DNA of 18,808 nt from NCBI GenBank assembly GCA_902481695.1, contig CABSXY010000007.1:1-18808 (forward strand). Direction: 5' to 3'. The notes below the pieces were generated by a model. That model made no database searches, had not been told where the DNA came from, and worked only from the letters and a program-made list of their open reading frames with translations. Made by a program: the position numbers and the translations under genes. The DNA is from an uncultured Haemophilus sp. (GTDB taxonomy: Bacteria > Pseudomonadota > Gammaproteobacteria > Enterobacterales > Pasteurellaceae). Of the stretch, positions 1 to 5,656 are shown piece after piece (within the stretch, counting starts at the first letter, position 1; each line of letters starts with the position of its first letter).

Positions 1-278
1 ATACCATAATGAATTGCGAAAAAACAAAACAAGGAAAATGCGAAGTGGCTGCGACGCAATTAAATGGCTGTCTTGCTATGGCATCGTCAAAAGATAAAAA
101 CGGGAATTGGACTTACTTCTTCTCTCATAGTGGCATCTGTGGTTCAGTTGAACAGGAAGCATTATCACATTGCAAAGCCAGCAAAGCTAAAAACTGCCAA
201 ATTGAAATTCGTCAATTAGACGCACATTATAATTACGCTATTGATAAACTCTTATGGGGGAAATTCTCACAAGACTAG
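1..278 (+). CDS. DUF4189-type exported protein, 3' part only
   Basis: The reading frame is already open at the left edge (first full codon at base 3) and ends at TAG 276-278, so this is the C-terminal part of a gene starting outside the window. The visible 91 or so residues align without gaps to residues 98-168 of the next gene. They carry six cysteines in the same places and the NGCLAMASS and KNCQIEIRQLD segments typical of DUF4189 domains. The last 17 or so residues (ending WGKFSQD) differ from the neighbour. The ATG at 9 lies inside the conserved domain and is not the real start. By analogy with the complete neighbour the missing part should hold a signal peptide. DUF4189 proteins have no settled function. 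Identity of the family is fairly sure; function is unknown. Confidence 0.75.
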   Translation, partial: TIMNCEKTKQGKCEVAATQLNGCLAMASSKDKNGNWTYFFSHSGICGSVEQEALSHCKASKAKNCQIEIRQLDAHYNYAIDKLLWGKFSQD

Positions 279-377
279 CATAAATACTTGTGCATGAATT
301 TTAAAAAGCTTCGCACTACCTTAATCTTCTTGATACAAGAGCGGTCAAATTTCTCTCACTTTTTACAAGGAATAAAA

Positions 378-908
378 ATGAAAAAATATTGGTTAATTCT
401 ATTAACGATGCTTGCTTGCAGCCCTTATGCGAATAGCTGTGGTGGGCAATTTGATCCAGCAACTGGAACGTGTCGAATTATTGGTCCTGATGGAAGAATG
501 ATTATGTATAATTCGGCCCCTCCGCAAGGGGGATATTCAAATGCGCAAGTAGGGCCACCCGTAGGTTCTGACTACTATGCTGCCATTGCCATCAATAAAG
601 CCACTGGAGATTGGGGATGGTCAAGTGGCTTTTTAGGCGAATCTGTGGCGATTATGGATGCAAGAATGCACTGTGAAAAAGCAGAACGAGGAGAATGCGA
701 AGGAGCGGCAACACAATTAAATGGCTGTCTTGCTATGGCATCGTCAAAAGATAAAAACGGGAATTGGACTTACTTCTTCTCTCGTTCTGGCATCTGTGGC
801 GCAGTTGAACAAGAAGCGTTATTAAATTGCCAAGCCAGTAAAGCTAAAAACTGCCAAATTGAAATTCGTCAATTAGACGCGAATTATAAATACTATATGT
901 ATCAATAA
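378..908 (+). CDS. DUF4189-type exported cysteine-rich protein (176 aa)
   Basis: The start at 378 is chosen because AAGGAA lies just before it and it begins a clear signal peptide (MKKYWLILLT, hydrophobic to about residue 18). An in-frame GTG/ATG region near 288 is too far upstream and lacks this. After the leader there is a glycine/proline-rich linker with two cysteines (21, 32), then a DUF4189-like domain from about residue 66 (YYAAIAINKATGDWGW) with cysteines 99, 107, 117, 140, 151 and 159. Eight cysteines remain after the leader, an even number that suits disulfide bonds in the periplasm or outside the cell. It is the tandem duplicate of the gene before it, at a constant offset of 657 bases. 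Function unknown; DUF4189 proteins are common as small secreted proteins. A lipoprotein reading of Cys14 is possible, but the preceding residues (M-L-A) fit a lipobox poorly. Confidence 0.8.
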   Translation: MKKYWLILLTMLACSPYANSCGGQFDPATGTCRIIGPDGRMIMYNSAPPQGGYSNAQVGPPVGSDYYAAIAINKATGDWGWSSGFLGESVAIMDARMHCEKAERGECEGAATQLNGCLAMASSKDKNGNWTYFFSRSGICGAVEQEALLNCQASKAKNCQIEIRQLDANYKYYMYQ

Positions 909-927
909 ACGCTTAAAATCAATCTAA

Positions 928-944
928 GGTGTATCAGATACACC
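928..944. promoter_or_regulatory. perfect inverted repeat between two exported-protein genes
   Basis: GGTGTAT (928-934), a three-base spacer, then ATACACC (938-944). It can form a 7-bp hairpin 17 bases before the start codon at 962 and just before the ribosome binding site. No T-run follows on either strand, so it is not a standard intrinsic terminator. It could be an RNA processing or stability element, or a protein-binding palindrome. Confidence 0.5.
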
Positions 945-961
945 CTAATAAAAGGATTACT

Positions 962-1396
962 ATGAAAAAATCACTTACATTGGCTTTATGTGCTTTATCC
1001 GTTTCAGTTTCTGCGAAAACACCTTCAATCGAAGATCAAATGTCGTATCCACCACGACCGCCAATTTTAGAATTTCCTAATTGGTGGAGTGTAATTGCTT
1101 ATAATCCAAAAAATGGTGCTTTTGGTTATGGCGAGGGAAATATGATAAAGCCTGCTCAAAATAAAGCACTAAAGGATTGTGAGCTTGCTTCAACGGATAC
1201 AAATAAACAACATTGTCAAATCGTAATAGAAGCCAATCATGATTGTGTTGCATTGGCAACAGGAGATTCCCCTGGAAAATATGCCGCAGTTCGCAATTCC
1301 AGAGTGAAGCAAGAAGAAATTGAACAAGAAGCCTTGGCAGCCTGTAAAACGAATTCAGCGAATTGCTCAATCACCTTTTCCGCTTGTGAAAAATAA
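962..1396 (+). CDS. DUF4189-type exported protein (144 aa), divergent paralogue
   Basis: The start at 962 follows AAAGGATTAC and gives a standard signal peptide, MKKSLTLALCALSVSVSA, with cleavage after about residue 18. An upstream in-frame ATG at 929 lies inside a palindrome and would put extra residues before the leader. The mature part has a proline-rich segment (PPRPPILEFP) and then a DUF4189-like core starting WWSVIAYNPKNGAFGYGEG (about 41-59). Cysteines 73, 85, 95, 128, 135 and 142 are the only ones in the mature protein, an even number. The pattern SVIAYNPKNG/ANHDCVALA/EQEALAACK parallels the two preceding genes, so this is an older third copy. It lies 53 bases after the previous stop and 20 before the next start, suggesting one transcript. 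Function unknown. Confidence 0.75.
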   Translation: MKKSLTLALCALSVSVSAKTPSIEDQMSYPPRPPILEFPNWWSVIAYNPKNGAFGYGEGNMIKPAQNKALKDCELASTDTNKQHCQIVIEANHDCVALATGDSPGKYAAVRNSRVKQEEIEQEALAACKTNSANCSITFSACEK

Positions 1397-1416
1397 TCTT
1401 AAAAAAGGAACGCTCT

Positions 1417-2178
1417 ATGAAAAAAACCTTACTTTGCCTGTGTCTCTTTTCTTCTGCCGCTTACGCTAACCAATGTGAAATCATTGATACCGAATTAGCA
1501 ACAAGTTATTCAGAGATGAAAACCTACGGCAGCTATAACGAAAACAATGAAGAAAAATACCAGTCTTCAGAAAAACGTTTTAAAGACGCATTAGCCAAAA
1601 TTGAAAAATTAGAAGGCAAATTCTGCGCTTGGGAAAAAGCACCTAAAGCGGGGGTTGGTGTGCTCACTTCAAAAGACAATAAGCTTCAGATTCTGACTTG
1701 GGATTGGCAATCTGGCGGGACAATGCACGAATATGGCAGCATTTGGCGCTATCAGTTACCTAATGGCACTTGGAAAACGGAATTTAATGAGTTAGGCTCT
1801 GATATAACCCGCCTAGAATCGCCTAAATTGAATGGAAAACCTTACTATTTTATAGAAATCGCTGACATCTACAGTCAATGCCATCATGCACTCGCAGCGA
1901 AATTTTATCAAATTACGGAAAAAGGTTTAGAAGAAGCCAATCTGATTCAAGGTAAAAAACCAACTTCTAATATTGAGGTATCGTTTATCTCATATACGAA
2001 TAATGATTTACCAGAATCGAATGCCTATTTTGATTACGACTTGAAAAATAACCGCTTTAGCTTCCCGCTCGTACATGAATTTGAAGAGACCTGTGGTAAC
2101 GGGAAAATGACCTCTGAACGCATTTATTATCGTTTTGATGGCAAACTCTTTGTAAAAGAGAAAAAAGCGAAGAAATAA
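1417..2178 (+). CDS. exported protein of unknown function (253 aa)
   Basis: The start follows AAAAAAGGAACG at good spacing and opens a signal peptide MKKTLLCLCLFSSAAYA, with cleavage before NQC. The mature protein has four cysteines (20, 70, 155, 226). It begins with a helical, charged region (about 30-68) and continues in a region rich in alternating aromatic and charged residues (TWDWQSGG, YGSIWRYQLPNGTW, YYFIEIADIY) that looks like beta-sheet, and ends in a lysine-rich tail (KEKKAKK). I do not recognise the family. It is last in the row of exported proteins, 20 bases after the third DUF4189 gene, and an intrinsic terminator follows within 6 bases. The shared orientation, spacing and export signals suggest co-expression with the DUF4189 proteins, but no functional link is shown. 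Confidence 0.7.
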   Translation: MKKTLLCLCLFSSAAYANQCEIIDTELATSYSEMKTYGSYNENNEEKYQSSEKRFKDALAKIEKLEGKFCAWEKAPKAGVGVLTSKDNKLQILTWDWQSGGTMHEYGSIWRYQLPNGTWKTEFNELGSDITRLESPKLNGKPYYFIEIADIYSQCHHALAAKFYQITEKGLEEANLIQGKKPTSNIEVSFISYTNNDLPESNAYFDYDLKNNRFSFPLVHEFEETCGNGKMTSERIYYRFDGKLFVKEKKAKK

Positions 2179-2183
2179 TTGAG

Positions 2184-2208
2184 AAAGGAGGCAATAATGC
2201 CTCTTTTT
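2184..2208 (+). terminator. intrinsic terminator after the exported-protein genes
   Basis: Hairpin with arms GAGGCA (2188-2193) and TGCCTC (2198-2203) around the tetraloop ATAA. It is extended outward by a G-T pair and three A-T pairs and is followed by a run of five T (2204-2208). It lies 5 bases after the stop codon of the 253-residue protein. Confidence 0.8.
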
Positions 2209-2260
2209 AATTTCAAAGTACGGTTGTTTTCTTATTATTTTCACTATTAACGGGAAAAGA

Positions 2261-2289
2261 TTGGTTGTCTTTCATTTGATTGATACAAT
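2261..2289 (+). promoter_or_regulatory. possible sigma-70 promoter for the small membrane protein gene
   Basis: TTGGTT (2261-2266), 17-base spacer, TACAAT (2284-2289), ending 30 bases before the start codon at 2320. The -10 box matches five of six consensus bases; the -35 is weak. Confidence 0.4.
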
Positions 2290-2319
2290 GCTTCCGTTTT
2301 TCTATTAATTGGACATCTC

Positions 2320-2721
2320 ATGAAAAAATATCTTAAAGCATTTATTCTTTTTCCGTTGATTATTCAAATTATCGGCACTATTGGCCTAATGTTCGCCAAC
2401 AATGATGCCGATGGATTTCAGTCTTCAGCAGTTACCGCCTTTATCGTGGCTGCGGTACCGACTTTTCTCATTACACTTTGGGCAGCATTTCACCGTTATG
2501 CGAGTTATCACGTAAAAGCCATCGCATTAATTTCGGTATTAATTGGATTTTGTTATACCGTCGTAGCGGGGATCTTTTATGCGACCCTAGTGAATGACAT
2601 GGGATTTGGCGAATGGTTACGTGCAGGAGGATTAGAGATTACCTGCTTAATGGCCGCAGGCTTGGCGCTTTATTCTGTTATGGTATTACCGCTCTTGTTA
2701 CCGAAAGAACGCCCGCTATAA
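2320..2721 (+). CDS. small four-helix inner-membrane protein (133 aa)
   Basis: The protein has four hydrophobic stretches long enough to span the membrane: about residues 7-27, 36-57, 66-90 and 106-127. The second ends in a basic loop (HRYASYHVK), and the tail is PKERPL. No catalytic or binding motif is evident and I do not recognise the family. The start at 2320 has only a weak ribosome binding site (TTGGA), but a candidate promoter lies just upstream. The gene is separated from the exported-protein genes by a terminator, so it is probably transcribed alone. Its stop codon overlaps the stop codon of convergent tusB by 6 bases. Confidence 0.65.
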   Translation: MKKYLKAFILFPLIIQIIGTIGLMFANNDADGFQSSAVTAFIVAAVPTFLITLWAAFHRYASYHVKAIALISVLIGFCYTVVAGIFYATLVNDMGFGEWLRAGGLEITCLMAAGLALYSVMVLPLLLPKERPL

Positions 2722-3003
2722 GGCGATTTGAGGCGAATATTGAGCAGTTAAATCCACCAAATCTGTTAATGAAATTGACCGCACTTGATTGTTTTCTGGC
2801 AAAAGTGCGGTTAAATTTCGGGCTAAAACATCTTGTTCCAGCACAAAACATTGTCCTTTGCATTGACTAAACATTTCTCCGTACTTTACCGCTAGCAACA
2901 CACCGTCTTGCCATAAAACCACCGCATCATTTTCCGTGATGTCAGTCAAATAACGTTGAAGTTCTGCCCCAGAATAATGAGCTTGAGAAAAGGTATAAAG
3001 CAT
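2716..3003 (-). CDS. tusB: TusB, sulfurtransferase complex subunit
   Basis: Ninety-five residues, the usual length for TusB/DsrH proteins, beginning MLYTFSQAHY. TusB forms a hexamer with TusC and TusD that passes sulfur from TusA to TusE for 2-thiolation of the wobble uridine in the tRNAs for Lys, Glu and Gln by MnmA. It follows tusC after 8 bases and has AAGGAA before its start. In Escherichia coli tusB is followed by rpsL-rpsG-fusA-tuf; here it ends against a convergent membrane-protein gene, so the sulfur-relay genes are not in the str operon. The coding sequence contains two oppositely oriented uptake signals (2778-2786 and 2803-2811), encoding residues about 65-76. Identification rests on sequence and on the tusD-tusC-tusB order. 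Confidence 0.88.
   Translation of the reverse strand: MLYTFSQAHYSGAELQRYLTDITENDAVVLWQDGVLLAVKYGEMFSQCKGQCFVLEQDVLARNLTALLPENNQVRSISLTDLVDLTAQYSPQIAL
2778..2811. repeat. inverted pair of DNA uptake signals inside tusB
   Basis: ACCGCACTT at 2778-2786 and AAGTGCGGT at 2803-2811 face each other across 16 bases within the tusB coding sequence. Facing pairs of this signal usually sit between genes as terminators; this one is translated. Confidence 0.9.
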
Positions 3004-3011
3004 AATATTCC

Positions 3012-3371
3012 TTAAAACGTAAATACTTTTTCTGCTTGGCTAAGCTTATTGAACAGCGAAGTGCGGTCAATTTTTTCAGCAGAAATAATAAGCTGTTCAG
3101 CTTGCAAATTGTATTGGTCGAGCGAATCGGCACAGACAAAGCGCTGTTCAATATCGTATAAATCTAATAATTTAAAGGTACGAATAAAATCTTTTTGTAA
3201 CAATAACTCAGGATTTTGCCCATCGAGTAAATTTAATACGCCATCATCGATAAAAAAGACACCAATTTCCTCTTCATCACAAAATGCTGTTGCCGCGAGC
3301 AAAGCATCTAATCCTTCACGAGAAATCGCGTTTCCATGTGGCGCAGTACGAAATAAAAATGCCAGCTTCAT
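3012..3371 (-). CDS. tusC: TusC, sulfurtransferase complex subunit
   Basis: One hundred and nineteen residues of the DsrF/TusC family: N-terminal MKLAFLFRTAPHG, then SREGLDALLAATAF and the acidic EEEIGVFFIDDGVL stretch typical of the family. It is the middle subunit of the TusBCD complex for tRNA 2-thiolation. Its start codon overlaps the tusD stop codon in an ATGA arrangement (4 bases), which indicates translational coupling. Near its 3' end (3059-3067) it contains an uptake signal. The DsrE-like fold, length and position leave little doubt. Confidence 0.9.
   Translation of the reverse strand: MKLAFLFRTAPHGNAISREGLDALLAATAFCDEEEIGVFFIDDGVLNLLDGQNPELLLQKDFIRTFKLLDLYDIEQRFVCADSLDQYNLQAEQLIISAEKIDRTSLFNKLSQAEKVFTF
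3059..3067 (+). repeat. DNA uptake signal (AAGTGCGGT) within tusC
   Basis: Exact 9-base core followed by CAATTTTTT, matching the AT-rich extension of the Haemophilus uptake signal. Confidence 0.9.
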
Positions 3372-3748
3372 AATGTCACCACCCGATCTGCTTTTAATGC
3401 CATCGCCATAAACTCGCCTAAGCCTGTAATCTCAAAGCCTTCTGCCAGATTGGTTTTATCAGTCTCTTTTGCCGTAAGCCCATCCACCACGCCACGACGT
3501 TGTGAAGCTGCAACACATAAATGCAAAGGAACATGATGCTGCGCTGAAAAGGCTTGCCAAGCTTTCGTCAGATTAAATTCATCATTGGCAGGATAAACTA
3601 AGCCATTACCATTACTCACACCGTCTTGGAAAAAGAAAATTTGGTTAATAACATGCCCTTTTTCAAGTAAAGCCTGGGCAAATTGATAGGCAAGAAAAGC
3701 CCCTTGTTTGCCATAAACAGGACTTTTCACGGCGAGAACATAGTTCAT
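3368..3748 (-). CDS. tusD: TusD, sulfur-accepting subunit
   Basis: One hundred and twenty-six residues of the DsrE/TusD family, beginning MNYVLAVKSPVYG. TusD carries the cysteine that takes the persulfide from TusA and hands it to TusE; in Escherichia coli this is Cys78. Counting here gives a cysteine at exactly residue 78 in the motif PLHLCVAASQRRG, so the active residue is kept. The FFFQDGV segment (38-44) is also typical. The start codon overlaps the yheO stop by one base (TAATG), and the stop overlaps the tusC start by four, so the three genes are tightly coupled. Confidence 0.93.
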   Translation of the reverse strand: MNYVLAVKSPVYGKQGAFLAYQFAQALLEKGHVINQIFFFQDGVSNGNGLVYPANDEFNLTKAWQAFSAQHHVPLHLCVAASQRRGVVDGLTAKETDKTNLAEGFEITGLGEFMAMALKADRVVTL

Positions 3749-4419
3749 TACTCTTGCTCTTGCTCTTGTTTGATTTGACGAATATACAAATACACGGTGT
3801 GGCGAGAAATCGCGAGGCGATCAGCCACTAAATTGATGGCATCTTTAATATCAAAAATGCCTTTTTCGTAAAGTGAAATCACAATCTGACGGTTCTTATT
3901 ATTGTTTGAGACTGAGCGATCTGCATTCACTTCTTCAATGGTTTTTTCTACCGTTTGTGCCACCAATTCTTCCACTGAACTTGCAAAATTGACGGAAGAG
4001 GTTTCATTTTGTTCCTGCGTTGGCATAAAGGCCTGCATAAATTGAGAAACCGGCACATCCAAATTAATATTGATACAAAGTAAACCAATAATGCGTTGCT
4101 TGCTATTTCGAATGGCGATGGTCACTGACTTCATCAGCACATTGCCTTTCGCACGCGTGAAATAAGGCTTAGACACACTTTCACTTTGCATATTACGCAA
4201 GGATTTCAGGGCTAAATCCGTAATCGGGGAACCCACTTGGCGATTAGTATTATGCCCATTGGCGATACAAATGGCGGAATGTTCAATGTCTTCCAAAGAG
4301 TGTAAGACGATTTCACAATGTTTGCCAATCAACGCACTCACGCCATCAACTACCGCTTTATAGGAAATCAAAATAGCACGATCTTCATCAGTGAAAGGTT
4401 GTCTATCGGTTAGTATCAT
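3748..4419 (-). CDS. yheO: YheO-family PAS/helix-turn-helix regulator
   Basis: A 223-residue protein with a YheO-like PAS domain in the first 130 or so residues (KAVVDGVSALIGKHCEIVLHSL, GLLCININLD) and a C-terminal helix-turn-helix (about 175-216, with DAINLVADRLAISRHTVYLYIRQ). It is the usual gene ahead of tusDCB in gammaproteobacteria; its ligand and targets are poorly known (the related DauR responds to D-arginine). The C-terminus is EQEQEQE, encoded by three tandem copies of a 6-base unit at 3751-3768. The start at 4419 lacks a clear ribosome binding site. It lies 59 bases after fkpA, with a terminator hairpin in between. Confidence 0.85.
   Translation of the reverse strand: MILTDRQPFTDEDRAILISYKAVVDGVSALIGKHCEIVLHSLEDIEHSAICIANGHNTNRQVGSPITDLALKSLRNMQSESVSKPYFTRAKGNVLMKSVTIAIRNSKQRIIGLLCININLDVPVSQFMQAFMPTQEQNETSSVNFASSVEELVAQTVEKTIEEVNADRSVSNNNKNRQIVISLYEKGIFDIKDAINLVADRLAISRHTVYLYIRQIKQEQEQE
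3751..3768. repeat. three tandem copies of CTCTTG at the yheO 3' end
   Basis: CTCTTG is repeated exactly three times and encodes the Glu-Gln tail of YheO, next to the yheO stop/tusD start overlap. The unit is six bases, so copy-number changes would not shift the frame. Confidence 0.85.
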
Positions 4420-4443
4420 TTTTCAAATCTGGTAGGGAAAATG

Positions 4444-4467
4444 ACCGCACTTTGGACAAAGTGCGGT
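4444..4467 (-). terminator. uptake-signal hairpin acting as the fkpA terminator
   Basis: A perfect 10-bp stem, ACCGCACTTT (4444-4453) and AAAGTGCGGT (4458-4467), with a 4-base loop, made of two opposed uptake signals. It lies 12 bases after the fkpA stop. The T-run on the minus strand is short (CATTTTCCC), so termination may be partial and some read-through into yheO is possible. Confidence 0.7.
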
Positions 4468-4478
4468 TGAATTAAGGA

Positions 4479-5201
4479 TTATTTTTTAGGATTAACGTCT
4501 AATACTTCAACTTCGAAGTAAAGTGTTGCATCAGGTGGAATTGAATCGCCTGCACCTTGTTTGCCATAAGCTAATTCAGGTGGAATCACTAATTCGATTT
4601 TACCGCCTTTCTTCACTAACTGAAGACCTTCAGTCCAACCTTTGATCACTTGGTTTAATTTAAATTCAACCGGTTGACCACGTTCAACAGAGCTATCAAA
4701 TACTTTACCATCTGGTAATTTACCAGTGTAATGTACTTTCACAGTATCTGTTGCTTTAATCGCATCACCTTTACCTGCTTCAGTGATTTTGTAAAGTAAG
4801 CCATCTTTAGTGCTTTTTACGCCATCTTTTTTCGCAAATTCAGCGCGGTATTTATCGCCTTCTTCTTTTGCGGCTTTCGCTTGTTGTTCTACTTTTGCTT
4901 TCGCTGCAGACACTAATTGCTCTTGAATACCATCTAAGGTTTGTTGAATTTTTTCGTCTTTACGAACATCAACTTTACCTTCTAATGCATCTTTTAAGCC
5001 ATCTAAAATACGCGCATTGTCGTATTGAATCACTTCTTTTTGAGCATCCACTAAATCTTTTACTTGGTTACCCATTAATGCACCTACAGCATAAGACGCA
5101 TCACTTGCGCTTGGCGCTGCTTTATCTTCTGCAAAAACAGAACCTGAAACGACCGCACTTACCATAAGTGCAGCAAGAGAAAGCTTTTGAATTTTCAACA
5201 T
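4479..5201 (-). CDS. fkpA: FkpA, periplasmic FKBP-type prolyl isomerase and chaperone
   Basis: A 240-residue protein with a signal peptide (MLKIQKLSLAALMVSAVVSGSVFA, cut before EDK). A helical dimerisation region follows (about 30-125), with DASYAVGALMGNQV and a lysine/alanine-rich helix. The C-terminal FKBP domain spans about 130-238. Family motifs are clear: VKVHYTGKLPDGKVFDSS, QVIKGWTEGLQLV, IPPELAYG and a final LYFEVEVLDV. FkpA catalyses proline cis-trans isomerisation and assists folding of outer-membrane and periplasmic proteins. AAGGATC precedes the start. It is divergent from slyX, as in many enterobacteria. An exact uptake signal lies inside the signal-peptide coding region (5152-5160). 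Confidence 0.95.
   Translation of the reverse strand: MLKIQKLSLAALMVSAVVSGSVFAEDKAAPSASDASYAVGALMGNQVKDLVDAQKEVIQYDNARILDGLKDALEGKVDVRKDEKIQQTLDGIQEQLVSAAKAKVEQQAKAAKEEGDKYRAEFAKKDGVKSTKDGLLYKITEAGKGDAIKATDTVKVHYTGKLPDGKVFDSSVERGQPVEFKLNQVIKGWTEGLQLVKKGGKIELVIPPELAYGKQGAGDSIPPDATLYFEVEVLDVNPKK
5152..5160 (-). repeat. DNA uptake signal within the fkpA signal-peptide region
   Basis: ACCGCACTT on the plus strand, with an imperfect opposed copy (AAGTGCAGC) starting five bases later. Confidence 0.9.
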
Positions 5202-5252
5202 TTTGCTTGATCCTTTATAATAGAAACGGAATAGTGAATAGGTTAAATCGGA

Positions 5253-5281
5253 TTGACCAAATTCACAACATTTTTTTAAAA
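5253..5281 (+). promoter_or_regulatory. possible slyX promoter
   Basis: TTGACC (5253-5258), 17-base spacer, TTAAAA (5276-5281). The -35 is good and the -10 weak; the start codon is at 5296. Confidence 0.3.
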
Positions 5282-5295
5282 ATTAGAGAAATTTT

Positions 5296-5517
5296 ATGCA
5301 AAATCAACAAATTTTAGAAGATCGCATTGCTGAACTTGAAATGAAAATTGCGTTTCAAGAACAACTTTTAGACGAACTTAACCAAGCATTAGTTCAACAA
5401 CAGTTTGATATGGATAAAATTCAACTTCAACTCCGCTATCTCGCCGGCAAATTAAAAGATATGCAACCTTCTAACATTGCTAGCCAAGCAGAAGAAACGC
5501 CTCCTCCGCATTATTAA
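5296..5517 (+). CDS. slyX: SlyX family protein
   Basis: Seventy-three residues, the usual size for SlyX: an N-terminal coiled coil with regular leucines (LEDRIAELEMKIAFQEQLLDELNQAL) and the invariant C-terminal PPPHY. SlyX has no firm biochemical role. It is divergent from fkpA, and the 94-base gap must hold both promoters. The ribosome binding site is weak (AGAGAA). Confidence 0.92.
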   Translation: MQNQQILEDRIAELEMKIAFQEQLLDELNQALVQQQFDMDKIQLQLRYLAGKLKDMQPSNIASQAEETPPPHY

Positions 5518-5548
5518 AATGTAATAAAACCATATTTTTAGCTAAATG

Positions 5549-5564
5549 CGTGATCTTCATCACA
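5549..5564. promoter_or_regulatory. CRP-like binding site upstream of the ABC importer
   Basis: CGTGA, six bases, TCACA: nine of ten core positions match TGTGA-N6-TCACA, with A/T-rich flanks. The centre is about 70 bases before the likely transcription start, within the range used for activation from upstream. Confidence 0.6.
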
Positions 5565-5590
5565 AATTCATGAAAAATATTTTTATTTTA

Positions 5591-5619
5591 TTGAAAAAAT
5601 AACTAAGTGTTTTTATGGT
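5591..5619 (+). promoter_or_regulatory. likely sigma-70 promoter of the ABC importer operon
   Basis: TTGAAA (5591-5596), 17-base spacer, TATGGT (5614-5619), downstream of the CRP-like site and 37 bases before the start codon at 5657. Confidence 0.5.
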
Positions 5620-5621
5620 TA

Positions 5622-5648
5622 CCTCTATCGTTGTAAGCCAAATAGAGG
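5622..5648 (+). promoter_or_regulatory. leader hairpin covering the ATPase gene ribosome binding site
   Basis: CCTCTAT (5622-5628) pairs exactly with ATAGAGG (5642-5648) across 13 bases. The 3' arm contains AGAGG, the only good ribosome binding site for the ATG at 5657 (8 bases away). If it forms in the mRNA it would hide that site. Confidence 0.5.
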
Positions 5649-5656
5649 ATGTAAAA

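Noticed and set aside
336..351. Uptake signal ahead of the second DUF4189 gene
   Set aside because: It reads AAGAGCGGT, one base off the core, though the following CAAATTT fits; listed here as a degenerate copy only.
288..377. Earlier in-frame start for the second DUF4189 gene
   Set aside because: It would put about 30 residues before a perfect signal peptide, and the ribosome binding site is at 366-375, directly ahead of the ATG at 378.
3049..3411. Plus-strand open frame opposite tusC
   Set aside because: It is the complement of clear tusC and tusD codons; its Ser/Asn-rich translation is typical of an antisense shadow.
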